The notes beneath the pieces are model-generated. The model made no database searches. It worked only from the letters and a program-made list of their open reading frames with translations, and was not told where the DNA came from. This document shows, piece by piece, positions 18,058 through 26,689 of a stretch of 64,000 bases of DNA (position 1 is its first letter; each line of letters begins with the position of its first letter). The position numbers and the translations under genes were made by a program. The DNA comes from an uncultured Spirochaetaceae bacterium (GTDB lineage Bacteria; Spirochaetota; Spirochaetia; Sphaerochaetales; Sphaerochaetaceae): assembly GCA_944389075.1 (NCBI GenBank), contig CALXLA010000057.1:30322-94321 (forward strand), given 5' to 3'.

Positions 18058-19323
18058 ATGAATAATGAGATTCTGAAGACCATCATCCTAGAACAGCATG
18101 AGGTAATAAAAGCTTCTGAAATAATCTTAAGAGATGTCTGCCTAGACAAGAATGACAATCGCATACTTGTTGGGATCCGACGCTCAGGGAAAACAACACT
18201 GCTGTACCGGCTGGTAAAAGAGCTTATATCAGAAGGAATCGACTGGAAGCAGATAATCTACATCAATTTTGAAGATGAGCGTCTCGTTGATTTCACATCG
18301 GACAATTTCAATTCGATACTATCTGTAAAATCAGAACTTACAGACAAGGAAGGCTGGTATTTCTTTGATGAAATACAGAACATAGCCAACTGGGAGAAAT
18401 TCTGCCGTCGTATGGCTGATGCAAAACACCATGTATTTATCACAGGAAGCAATGCAAAGATGCTCAGCAGGGAGATGGAAAGCACATTGGGAGGACGTTA
18501 TCTGTCAACACTTATATTCCCATACTCATTTACAGAATTTCTTAAAGCAAAAAACATCAGACATGACAAAGATAGCATTCTTATAACATCACAAACTGGC
18601 AGAATCCTGAATGCATTCGATGAATATCTGCATTTCGGGGGGTTCCCTGAGAATACAAACAGAAACAATAAAAGGGAATATTTATCATCTGTTTACAATA
18701 AAGTACTTGAGGGCGATATAATATCGCGTCACGACATAAGAAATGCAGCCTCTCTTAGATTCATGGTTAAGAAAATTGCGGAATCAGTAAAAGATCCTAT
18801 TTCATTCAATCGGTTGTCATCAATCCTCAAAGGCATCGGGATAAATATCAACACACCAACAGTAATAGACTATATATCGTATATGGAAGATGCTTATCTC
18901 ATATTCCCTATCCGCAACTGGTTTGCAGCCTTTGCTGAAAAGGAATCAGCAATGAAGCATTACTTCACAGATACAGGCATACTTTCGCTGTTCCTTATTG
19001 ATAAACCCACGCTTCTGCTTGAAAACATAGTCGCTACCGTACTTTACCGTATGTATAAAGATAACGTCTTCTTCATAAAAAGCGCACGTACTGGTCTTGA
19101 TATTGATTTCTATTTACCTGATAGCCAAACACTTATCCAAGTAGCATATAGCCTCGATGAAAACTCGAAGGAAAGAGAAGTCAATGCACTACTGAAAGCT
19201 AAAAAACTCATGGAGGAGATCAAGAGCATGGTTATCCTTACCTATGATGAAAAAGATGTCATAACAATCGGAGATTCAAGAATAGAAGCCATCCCTGTAT
19301 GGAAATGGCTTCTTAAAATATAA
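18058..19323 (+). CDS. AAA+ ATPase with DUF4143 domain
   Basis: This 421-residue protein has Walker A GIRRSGKTT near residue 42, Walker B GWYFFDEIQN near 103, sensor-like ITGSNAKMLS, and the C-terminal DUF4143 region. Such ATPases are widespread, often in many copies, and often laterally acquired; their function is not established and some are thought to work with toxin-like or DNA-related partners. The gene is more AT-rich than its neighbours, stands alone, and has its own palindromic control region, in keeping with acquisition. Confidence 0.85.
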   Translation: MNNEILKTIILEQHEVIKASEIILRDVCLDKNDNRILVGIRRSGKTTLLYRLVKELISEGIDWKQIIYINFEDERLVDFTSDNFNSILSVKSELTDKEGWYFFDEIQNIANWEKFCRRMADAKHHVFITGSNAKMLSREMESTLGGRYLSTLIFPYSFTEFLKAKNIRHDKDSILITSQTGRILNAFDEYLHFGGFPENTNRNNKREYLSSVYNKVLEGDIISRHDIRNAASLRFMVKKIAESVKDPISFNRLSSILKGIGININTPTVIDYISYMEDAYLIFPIRNWFAAFAEKESAMKHYFTDTGILSLFLIDKPTLLLENIVATVLYRMYKDNVFFIKSARTGLDIDFYLPDSQTLIQVAYSLDENSKEREVNALLKAKKLMEEIKSMVILTYDEKDVITIGDSRIEAIPVWKWLLKI

Positions 19324-19330
19324 TAAGATA

Positions 19331-19374
19331 CTGGCTGTGCACTTTTATATCTATCATTGAATAAGCACAGCCAG
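19331..19374. terminator. Bidirectional terminator
   Basis: CTGGCTGTGC and GCACAGCCAG form a perfect 10-base-pair stem between the convergent DUF4143 gene and the FAH-family gene, with T-rich flanks on both strands. The 24-base loop is long. Confidence 0.6.
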
Positions 19375-19387
19375 AAATAACTTTTAT

Positions 19388-20140
19388 TTATACTACGTGA
19401 TTTTTCAGCGTTCCGATTCCTTCAATAACAACTTCAACTGAATCACCTCTTTTCAATTCACCAATACCTTCAGGAGTACCTGTTATAATTACATCTCCAG
19501 GATTTAATGTCATGACTTTTGATAAAAAGCTGACAAGATAAGCAGGACTGAATATCAATTGATTTATATTTGAAGATTGAACGATTTTCCCATTCAGTAC
19601 ACACTGAATACTTGCACTAGTCGGATTAAAATCATCCACAATAAACGGGCCTAGTGGCAAGAACGTATCAAATCCCTTTCCTATTGTCCATTGCCCATTA
19701 TGTGGCTGATAATCTCGAGCTGATACATCATTGGCACAAGTATAGCCAAAAATAAAATCATTGGCTTCTGTCTCTTCTATATTGCGACATCTCCTACCAA
19801 TAACAACAGCCAACTCTGCTTCATAATCTACTTTTTTACTGATGGAAGGATAAACAATTTCATCATCAGGACCTATTACTGTAGTAGAAGGTTTCATAAA
19901 AACAACAGGCATTACAGGAATTTCATGCCCTGTTTCCTTTATATGATCCCTATAATTCAAGCCAATACATAATATTTTACCAGGCATTACAGGCGACACT
20001 AGTTTTATTGATTCAAGTGAATATATTCCTTCCTTGGATTCTGTATTTCCAAACGGATCAGGAATAATTTTTACAAAATTGCCTTCAATCTTCCCATATG
20101 AAATATTTCCATCTGGATCAATAAATCGACAGATTCTCAT
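19388..20140 (-). CDS. Fumarylacetoacetate hydrolase (FAH) family protein
   Basis: This 250-residue enzyme belongs to the FAH superfamily, whose members cleave or isomerise 2-keto acids using a metal ion. The signatures are complete: CIGLNYRDHIKETG, DYEAELAVVIGR with the metal-binding acidic residues, CANDVSARDYQ, KGFDTFLPLGPFI and IITGTPEGIG. GGAGG precedes the ATG. It is the last gene of the TRAP/sugar-acid operon and is likely to act on a 2-keto-3-deoxy sugar acid or similar intermediate; the exact substrate is unknown. Confidence 0.85.
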   Translation of the reverse strand: MRICRFIDPDGNISYGKIEGNFVKIIPDPFGNTESKEGIYSLESIKLVSPVMPGKILCIGLNYRDHIKETGHEIPVMPVVFMKPSTTVIGPDDEIVYPSISKKVDYEAELAVVIGRRCRNIEETEANDFIFGYTCANDVSARDYQPHNGQWTIGKGFDTFLPLGPFIVDDFNPTSASIQCVLNGKIVQSSNINQLIFSPAYLVSFLSKVMTLNPGDVIITGTPEGIGELKRGDSVEVVIEGIGTLKNHVV

Positions 20141-20158
20141 TCTACTTCCTCCTTTCCA

Positions 20159-20866
20159 TTAATATGCACATTCAAGGAAACCATTCGCAAATGCATCCTT
20201 CACTTCACAGTCAAATTTATGACACGCTGATTCAATACCTTCTGGTTGCTTAAATATAGTATATATACCTGTAACTATAACATTTGCACCACATCTAATA
20301 CAAGGCTTCAGATTTTTATAATTAATTGCACCATCAATATTTATAAGAAAATTAAGATTCCTCTGTTTTCTCATTTTCGCAATTTCATATACACGTGCAA
20401 CTGATGTTTCCATGAATTTCTGTCCTGCAAAACCCGGTTCGACAGCCATTACTGTAACCATATCCAATAAATCAATATATGGTTCAATAATATCAATACG
20501 CTGTGATGGATTTATTGCGATTCCAGCTTTCATACCATAGGAATGAATCCTTTCAATAGTCCTGATAACAAAAGCGGTACTATCAGCATGAAAACTAACA
20601 TAATCAACATGTGATAATGATAGTTGTTCAAGATAATCTATCGGATTATCAACCATGATATGAGTATCTAGGACAATTGATGGATATCTGTTGCGCAAAT
20701 CTGAGAGAATTCGCAAAGGAAAGCAGAGATTCGGAACATAATGTCCATCCATTAAATCAATATGAAACCATCTTACACCAGATTCATATAAAGTCCTGAT
20801 GTCATCACCAAGTTGCAACAGATCCGAATTAGCGAGAGATGGCGAATTATAAACAACAGGCTTCAT
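20159..20866 (-). CDS. Ribulose-phosphate 3-epimerase family protein
   Basis: The ~235-residue TIM-barrel protein resembles pentulose/hexulose-phosphate 3-epimerases. It shows the metal-binding HIDLMDGHYVPN, DTHIMVDNP, VSFHAD, and AVEPGFAGQKF motifs. ATG 20866 follows GGAGGG and overlaps the upstream gene by four bases. Its presence in a catabolic operon rather than with Calvin or pentose-phosphate genes suggests a dedicated role on an unusual sugar phosphate, as for AlsE-type enzymes. Confidence 0.85.
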   Translation of the reverse strand: MKPVVYNSPSLANSDLLQLGDDIRTLYESGVRWFHIDLMDGHYVPNLCFPLRILSDLRNRYPSIVLDTHIMVDNPIDYLEQLSLSHVDYVSFHADSTAFVIRTIERIHSYGMKAGIAINPSQRIDIIEPYIDLLDMVTVMAVEPGFAGQKFMETSVARVYEIAKMRKQRNLNFLINIDGAINYKNLKPCIRCGANVIVTGIYTIFKQPEGIESACHKFDCEVKDAFANGFLECAY

Positions 20867-21747
20867 AAAATCCCTCCGATACATCCATTTCTCTTCATGA
20901 CTTCGTAAGTAGTATTAAATGCATTCTCAATAACCCACTCAGGTTCTTTCTCCCAGTGAGACGGCCTGAATGTTTCTATTGATACCATCCCTTCATACCC
21001 AATACTTTTCAGTGCAGAAAGAAAACCATCAACATCTACAACACCCTTATTCGGGAAACAACGCTTATCCTGGCCCCTTTCACGTTCAGGTACATCGTCT
21101 GCACTATTCATATGAATAGAGAAAATTTTATCAGTAGGAAGTTTTCTTATTTCATCAAAATCATTCTGCCCTTTATTCAGATAAATATTATACGCATCAA
21201 GGACTAATCCTACATTATCAGCATCAACGGCAGAAACAATACGATTTGCGAATTCAATTGAACGAACACTCGATCTAGGGAATCCAACTAGTTCAAAACT
21301 CATGCGAATCCCATAATCATTTGCAATTGGGGCTAACTTTTTCAACATTCGAACACAATCGTCAAATACTTCATCTTCTTGCGATGGATAAGGTATATAA
21401 TTTGGGCCATCAAAAAATGGAGGAACAACAATCATATCATGATCGCCAATGATTTCTCCGACATGACAAGCAAGCAAAAACTCGGATAAGAGAAATGTTG
21501 CCCTTTTCTTATCATCGTTTACTCCAAGAAATCCTTCGTACAGATAAATAGCATTAAATGCATGTGGCTTAATATGGCTCGATGCAAAAAAGGATTTCAG
21601 CTCATCGACACGATGCGATTCCATATATTCAGTAAGCATATCAAGCCGAATTTCAATATAATCAAATCCGGCTTTCTCACATAATTCCAGATCCTTTATC
21701 AAGGAAGAACATCCCAGCGCACATGCTTCATTATATCCTATTTTCAT
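20863..21747 (-). CDS. Sugar phosphate isomerase/epimerase (xylose isomerase-like TIM barrel)
   Basis: This ~294-residue protein is of the AP endonuclease 2/xylose isomerase-like TIM-barrel family, typical of sugar and inositol catabolism (IolE, Hyi and tagatose epimerases). Metal-binding residues are seen in MSFELVGFPRS, LVLDAYNIYL, IHMNSADDVPE and MVSIETF. The start is ATG 21747, which AGGAGG precedes by 6 bases; the upstream ATG 21753 overlaps that site. Four-base overlaps join it to both operon neighbours. Confidence 0.82.
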   Translation of the reverse strand: MKIGYNEACALGCSSLIKDLELCEKAGFDYIEIRLDMLTEYMESHRVDELKSFFASSHIKPHAFNAIYLYEGFLGVNDDKKRATFLLSEFLLACHVGEIIGDHDMIVVPPFFDGPNYIPYPSQEDEVFDDCVRMLKKLAPIANDYGIRMSFELVGFPRSSVRSIEFANRIVSAVDADNVGLVLDAYNIYLNKGQNDFDEIRKLPTDKIFSIHMNSADDVPERERGQDKRCFPNKGVVDVDGFLSALKSIGYEGMVSIETFRPSHWEKEPEWVIENAFNTTYEVMKRNGCIGGIL

Positions 21748-22499
21748 AAACATCCTCCTTCAATTTGCTTATAGTTTATTGGAACACCATTGCTCTTAAG
21801 TCTTTGCGTCCACATTATATATCCACGACATCCAGGTATCGTTACCTGTGAATGAAGGACACCTCCGGGAATGCACATCGTATCCAAATTGCATACTTTA
21901 TAAGCACTGGCACCATACTCGCTGAATCCATACCCAGAAGATGAACTAAAGCGATAATGATAAATTTCAGGCTCGTCGTGAAGATGTGGAGGATAACAAG
22001 CCCAGCTACCTGGGAAATTAACTATCTCCCCGCAAAAGAGACAGCTTTCTGGATGTGTAGTCCAATCGTAGAAAACCCTCTTATATCTCACTGTCCTTCC
22101 ATTCAAAACATCCTTATCAACAATTTCAGATGACAACAGATGTCCAGGGGTAATAAACAGAGGGTTGAATACCATATCATTCTGGGTACATGCATAATTA
22201 AGTTCTGCATATTCAGAAAGACATTTGATTCTGACAGAACATCCTGCTGGAAGACTCAGCACATAGGGTTCTTCATCAAAACAGTTTTCCCTCTCCGCAA
22301 CACAAGATTTATCTTCAAATGATAATTCTACCCTACCATTTACAAGACAGAACAGATACTCCTGATCCGTTTCCGTTTGATAAATCATATCTAATGATAG
22401 ATACAAAATACCGAATTCGGTATTCTTTGAATCAATATCATCTTTTGAAACTAAAATATTTCTTCCAATGCTTATCGAACCTTTATATAAACCACCCAT
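21744..22499 (-). CDS. KduI/IolB family isomerase
   Basis: The 251-residue cupin-fold protein resembles 5-deoxy-glucuronate isomerase (IolB) and KduI, which isomerise uronates in inositol and pectin breakdown. The metal site YPPHLHDEPEIYHYRF lies about residue 170, and the late CIPGGVLHSQV segment supplies another His. The Shine-Dalgarno sequence is weak (AGG). No other iol or kdu genes are present, so its substrate may differ from the named enzymes. Confidence 0.82.
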   Translation of the reverse strand: MGGLYKGSISIGRNILVSKDDIDSKNTEFGILYLSLDMIYQTETDQEYLFCLVNGRVELSFEDKSCVAERENCFDEEPYVLSLPAGCSVRIKCLSEYAELNYACTQNDMVFNPLFITPGHLLSSEIVDKDVLNGRTVRYKRVFYDWTTHPESCLFCGEIVNFPGSWACYPPHLHDEPEIYHYRFSSSSGYGFSEYGASAYKVCNLDTMCIPGGVLHSQVTIPGCRGYIMWTQRLKSNGVPINYKQIEGGCL

Positions 22500-22506
22500 A
22501 ACAAAC

Positions 22507-23199
22507 CTAAATGAAGTATTCTGGATACTTCTCCTTAATCGCCGACATATCGTCTGTAATAAGCTCTATCGATACATGATGACCAAGAATATTACTGATG
22601 TTTTCTATATCTCCGGTGACATATGATGCGACAAGCTCTTTGTGTTCAGAGATAATTCTATCCAGATCCCTATCTTTGTAGATAAGCATCCTCAAACGGT
22701 TGAAATTAACCATTTGATCCTGAATTATCCTATATGAACCCAACCTGCCAGTAGCTACAAACAGCAGTTCATGAATCTCATTATCAATCTCGAATAGAGT
22801 CCAATAATCCTTTCTAAACGCAGCATCATCCTGAATCTCAAGACAAACTCGTAAACGAGTTGCTATATCATAATCAGTTTTGAGATGCGCCAACATCTGA
22901 AGGTTATCCATCTCTAGAGCACGTCGCAACAAGCATATAGAAGTTATCAAATCCTCTTCCAAGAATCTTACCCTTGTTCCTCTCTGAGGTATTATCTCAA
23001 GCAAATTCTTATAGGAAAGAATCAGAAATGCACTACGGACAGGAGATCGGCTGCAACCGATTTCCTTGCAGATTTCCGTCTCACTAATCATCTCTCCAGG
23101 TTTGATATTCATTTTGACGATATTGTATTCAATCAAAGAAAGTACATTATCATCTCGTTTACGAGTACTACGCAGATATGGGATATCCTTCTCAAACAT
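22507..23199 (-). CDS. GntR family transcriptional regulator, FCD type
   Basis: This ~230-residue regulator has an N-terminal winged helix (about 20-80; PGEMISETEICKEIGCSRSPVRSAF) and a C-terminal helical FCD ligand domain. FCD regulators usually repress sugar-acid operons and release DNA on binding a pathway intermediate. It lies in the operon between the TRAP genes and the enzymes, so it is autoregulated. The likely operator, CTTGTAT-N6-ATACAAG, covers the operon's -10 box. The start is ATG 23199, after AAGGAG. Confidence 0.88.
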   Translation of the reverse strand: MFEKDIPYLRSTRKRDDNVLSLIEYNIVKMNIKPGEMISETEICKEIGCSRSPVRSAFLILSYKNLLEIIPQRGTRVRFLEEDLITSICLLRRALEMDNLQMLAHLKTDYDIATRLRVCLEIQDDAAFRKDYWTLFEIDNEIHELLFVATGRLGSYRIIQDQMVNFNRLRMLIYKDRDLDRIISEHKELVASYVTGDIENISNILGHHVSIELITDDMSAIKEKYPEYFI

Positions 23200-23209
23200 C
23201 AATTCTCCT

Positions 23210-24499
23210 TTAGCCTAGCAATGTTGGCAACCATGTCCCAATTGGAGGGAATACTGATAATAATATCAACATACCAAACAAAGGAACATAGAACGGAAGC
23301 ATTGCTTTGACCATCCTCTTGAAGCTTATTCCTGCAATATCTGCAGATATAAACAATGTAACACCAAAAGGAGGAGTATTGAGACCTATCATAAGATTCA
23401 GGACCATTACAAGACCAAAATACAATGGATCTATCCCTATAGCGCTACTAGCTTGAAGAAGTACTGGGCCAAAAACCATAATTGCAGCAATAGACTCCAT
23501 GAAGCAACCAACAAGCAACAAGAAGATATTTACAACAAACATGAAAACTACTGGGTTATCAGTGAATGTCATAAGGAAGTGTGATATCTGATTATTCACT
23601 CCGCTTCTGGCAAGTACCCATCCATAAAACGCCGCAGCTGCAGTAATGAATCCAATGGAAGCAGTGTCTCTGGCCGTTTCTCTCAAGATTTCACCGAATC
23701 TGCTTAAAGGCAAATCTCTATAAATGAATACTGCAATGAATAAAGCATAAACAGTAGCAACAACAGCAGCTTCTGTAGCTGTAAAAAGCCCTGTCCAAAT
23801 TCCTACAAGCAGAATAACTGGTGTAAGAAGAGGTATAAATGCTTTTATAAATGCATTACTGAATTCCTTCAGCGTCGGGAATGGCATCCTTGGATAATTC
23901 CTTTTCCGGGAATAAACAATAACCATAACCATCATGGCTAACGTCATAAGAACACCAGGAAGGACACCTCCCATAAAAAGAGCTCCAACGGATACACCAC
24001 TTATCGTTGAGTACATGACCATTGGTACTGATGGAGGGAAAATAGGACCAATTGTTGAGGACGCAGCTGTTGCAGCAGCGGAAAAATCCGGATCATATCC
24101 AGCATCAACCATTGCCTTTATTTCAATCTGTCCAAGTCCTGCTGCATCTGATACAGCAGTACCAGACATTCCTGCAAAAAGCAAAGATGCGAAAATATTA
24201 GTATGCCCTAATCCTCCTGGCAACCAACCTACTGCTACATTTGCAAAATCGAATATTCGTTTCGTTATTGTCGAACCATTCATTATCTTTGCAGCAAGTA
24301 TAAATAAAGGAATTGATAGCAACAGGAAATTCTGAAGGCTACTAGACATCTTCATCGGCATGGAAAAAAGCTGAAACCATGCATTAATATCGCCCATATT
24401 GACTATGTATCCCACGCATCCAACAACACAAAGTGATATTCCAACGGGAATTCCCAATGCAAGAAGAATAACAAGGCCAACTGTCAGTATAAATGTCAT
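23210..24499 (-). CDS. dctM: TRAP transporter large membrane subunit (DctM)
   Basis: The 429-residue membrane protein has about 12-13 hydrophobic segments and the DctM hallmarks (LLLSIPLFILAAKIMN, FAGMSGTAVSDAAGLGQIEIKAM, ATEAAVVATVYAL, PPFGVTLF). With DctQ and DctP it imports a carboxylated substrate using the sodium gradient. GGAGGTG precedes its ATG, which overlaps the dctQ stop by four bases. Confidence 0.93.
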   Translation of the reverse strand: MTFILTVGLVILLALGIPVGISLCVVGCVGYIVNMGDINAWFQLFSMPMKMSSSLQNFLLLSIPLFILAAKIMNGSTITKRIFDFANVAVGWLPGGLGHTNIFASLLFAGMSGTAVSDAAGLGQIEIKAMVDAGYDPDFSAAATAASSTIGPIFPPSVPMVMYSTISGVSVGALFMGGVLPGVLMTLAMMVMVIVYSRKRNYPRMPFPTLKEFSNAFIKAFIPLLTPVILLVGIWTGLFTATEAAVVATVYALFIAVFIYRDLPLSRFGEILRETARDTASIGFITAAAAFYGWVLARSGVNNQISHFLMTFTDNPVVFMFVVNIFLLLVGCFMESIAAIMVFGPVLLQASSAIGIDPLYFGLVMVLNLMIGLNTPPFGVTLFISADIAGISFKRMVKAMLPFYVPLFGMLILLSVFPPIGTWLPTLLG

Positions 24500-24975
24500 T
24501 TTTCACCTCCATTATTTTCCTTTGTTATACGATTCTTTGTTTTTACTATTGAGCAATAAAGAAGGAATAGCGAACCTATAAACATAATCAGATAAATATA
24601 TCCATAGGTCATAAATTCTACAGTTGGTATAACAACATCCCACTCAGATATGGTTCTGTTATAACAACCATAAGCAAGTGTAATGTCAAAGAAGTAAATG
24701 CAAATATCGCAGAATATATCTACTACCTTTGCAAATCTCGTTTTATCAATCATTTCCTTTACAAATTCAATTTTCATCAAAGAATCGTTAAGCACACAAA
24801 TCGGTGTACCAAGGAAAACGATTGAAATAAAAGCTGCTCTACCAATTTCAGTAGACCATGTAGCTGGAATATGAAATATTGTTCGAGCTAAAATCTGGAA
24901 TAAAACAGAAAAGGCCAAAATAATAACAAGCGCAGAATTGACCATCTCTATTATCTTCACCAGTTTCTTTGTCAT
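24496..24975 (-). CDS. dctQ: TRAP transporter small membrane subunit (DctQ)
   Basis: This ~159-residue protein has four membrane helices, and the family pattern (FQILARTIFHIPATWSTEIGRAAFISIVFLG) is visible. I start it at MTKKLVK (24975), which GAGGA precedes by 8 bases; starts at 25023 or 24990 lack a ribosome site. It stabilises the DctM subunit. Confidence 0.88.
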   Translation of the reverse strand: MTKKLVKIIEMVNSALVIILAFSVLFQILARTIFHIPATWSTEIGRAAFISIVFLGTPICVLNDSLMKIEFVKEMIDKTRFAKVVDIFCDICIYFFDITLAYGCYNRTISEWDVVIPTVEFMTYGYIYLIMFIGSLFLLYCSIVKTKNRITKENNGGEK

Positions 24976-25045
24976 ATGCAGAATCCTCATTAGAGGGTGA
25001 TTGCAAAAGCAAACCACCTGCAATTACCCTCTTGTTATCTAACAA

Positions 25046-26032
25046 CTACAGATTAATAATCTGCTCCATAAGACCTGGTTTCCAATTAGCTTCATTGAAC
25101 TCAGCAATTACAGGAGCTGCTATTTCAATAAACTCTTCATTGGCTGGCTCAACAATTTCCATTCCTGCTTCCTGAAGCATATCAATATATACAGCATCAG
25201 GATCTGGATATTCTTCTGTAACAGAAGCCGCCGCATCCTCCCAAGCCCTTGAAATCATTGCCTGATCTTCTGCTGAAAGCGTATTGAACCAAGCTTCAGA
25301 TGTCATATATCTAGCAAGTGTATGAATATGTGAAGTAAGCATAAGATACTTCTGTGTCTCATAATACTTATATGAGTATATCGTTTCCGGTGGATTTTCC
25401 TGAGCATCTACAGTTCCTGTCTTCATAGCCATATACAACTCAGCAAAATCAACAATTGTCGGACTTGCACCAAGAGCTTCGAAAACAGCAATCCTATCAG
25501 GAATAGATGGAAGCCTGAACTTAAGGCCCTGCAAATCAGCCGGATGAACTATTGGCTTATTTGCGGTAACCATTCTTGCCCCACGATAGAACCAAGCAGA
25601 TGTTATAATTCCAGACTTCTCCTGAGCACCCCCAAAAATCTCATCTCCGAGTTCTTCAAGAACACGAAGATAATGCTCTTTATCCCTAAAAAGATATGGG
25701 GCTTCCAAAATAGAATATTCAGGGGCATAGTATGTCAAATCCTCCATACCAATTGCTCCCATCTCGATTGTTCCAGCCTTCAGACCTTCACAAACCTCCC
25801 TCACACTGCCAAGTGCTCCGCTTGGATGAATTACGACTTCGAATCTACCTTCAGAAGCTGTTTCAAGATTTTCTTTGAACTCAACCATCACCTGATGAAC
25901 TGGTCCCTCAGGGGCAAATGTCGAAGCTACATTAACAACATAATGTCTTGCAGTACCTTCCCCACTACCAGAAGCAAATAATGATGAACAGATGGTAACT
26001 AAAACCAATAAGCATATGAAGAACCGCTTCAT
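25046..26032 (-). CDS. dctP: TRAP transporter substrate-binding protein (DctP)
   Basis: This ~328-residue periplasmic protein captures the substrate for the DctQM permease. It begins with a signal peptide (MKRFFICLLVLVTICSSLFA) and has the family sequences EGLKAGTIEMGAIG, RLPSIPDRIAVFEALGA, the carboxylate-binding Arg region GLKFRLP, and MKTGTVDAQENPPETIYSY. AAGGAGGAG lies just before ATG 26032. It is first gene of the eight-gene operon. Confidence 0.93.
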   Translation of the reverse strand: MKRFFICLLVLVTICSSLFASGSGEGTARHYVVNVASTFAPEGPVHQVMVEFKENLETASEGRFEVVIHPSGALGSVREVCEGLKAGTIEMGAIGMEDLTYYAPEYSILEAPYLFRDKEHYLRVLEELGDEIFGGAQEKSGIITSAWFYRGARMVTANKPIVHPADLQGLKFRLPSIPDRIAVFEALGASPTIVDFAELYMAMKTGTVDAQENPPETIYSYKYYETQKYLMLTSHIHTLARYMTSEAWFNTLSAEDQAMISRAWEDAAASVTEEYPDPDAVYIDMLQEAGMEIVEPANEEFIEIAAPVIAEFNEANWKPGLMEQIINL

Positions 26033-26049
26033 AGTACTCCTCCTTTTTG

Positions 26050-26082
26050 CTTGTATTCTAGCATACAAGTATCCTAGTGCAA
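26050..26082 (-). promoter_or_regulatory. Operon promoter with GntR operator
   Basis: On the minus strand, TTGCAC (26077-26082) and TAGAAT (26055-26060) are 16 bases apart. The inverted repeat CTTGTAT-N6-ATACAAG (26050-26069) covers the -10 box. TTGTAT/ATACAA half-sites are typical of FCD-type GntR repressors, and such a regulator is encoded in the operon. Confidence 0.75.
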
Positions 26083-26148
26083 GTTTTTTCTACAATTTAA
26101 AATTACCAGCATGAAAGAAGCAAAGCTGGAGAACTGTATTGGAAACAT

Positions 26149-26515
26149 GATTTGATGCTCACTTGGATGGTGTAAACTATTCCAATGGGAAGGAAGGGGA
26201 ATTGTCATTGAATATGGCCTAGTATAGTCTCCCCTATAAAATATGTGGAACAGTGGCGCCATATCAAAACAGACTCAATTAGCCTTGTACTCAAAGTTAG
26301 CATAGGTTATAGATACGAATTTTCGGAATGTCTTTCTTACAGCATGATTTTGCCTTGATGGTTCCTGTTTTTTCACAAAACGCAAATGTAGAAAATATCC
26401 AAGTATCAACATCTCAATTCAAACTGAGAACTTATGACAGAATAACAGTGTGGTTCACATTTCTCGATTGGCTTATAATCAATCATGTATGGCAGTAGAT
26501 GATTCTGTTTATCAT
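26149..26515 (+). pseudogene. Decayed paralogue of the small outer-membrane barrel gene
   Basis: This stretch aligns with 17428-17780 of the intact barrel gene: shared patches include GATGGTGT/CTAACTAT at 26167, ATTGAATATGGCCT at 26207, and ATAGGTTATAGATACGAATTTTC at 26302 (conceptual match to the GYRFEFS segment). Stops and indels break every frame, and the signal-peptide region is missing. It explains the 600-base gap before era. Confidence 0.65.
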
Positions 26516-26655
26516 CTCATGCCAGAGCTATGAAGGAAAATGTATCTGGGGCATGCTTTTATAATAATCAAAAAAAGAAAATGAAAGAATTCCGTTAAAT
26601 GTTAATTACCACTAAAAACTGTCACAGCCGATGGATGATTATACTCTCTTATACT

Positions 26656-26683
26656 TTGACAATGAATTGATGAACCATATAAT
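26656..26683 (+). promoter_or_regulatory. Promoter of era (leaderless)
   Basis: TTGACA (26656-26661) and TATAAT (26678-26683) are perfect consensus boxes with 16-base spacing. The -10 box ends only 6 bases before the era ATG, so transcription should begin at or next to the start codon. Confidence 0.8.
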
Positions 26684-26689
26684 CATGGT

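Noticed and set aside
26074..26262. 62-codon minus-strand frame upstream of dctP
   Set aside because: It is antisense to the barrel pseudogene and has no ribosome site.
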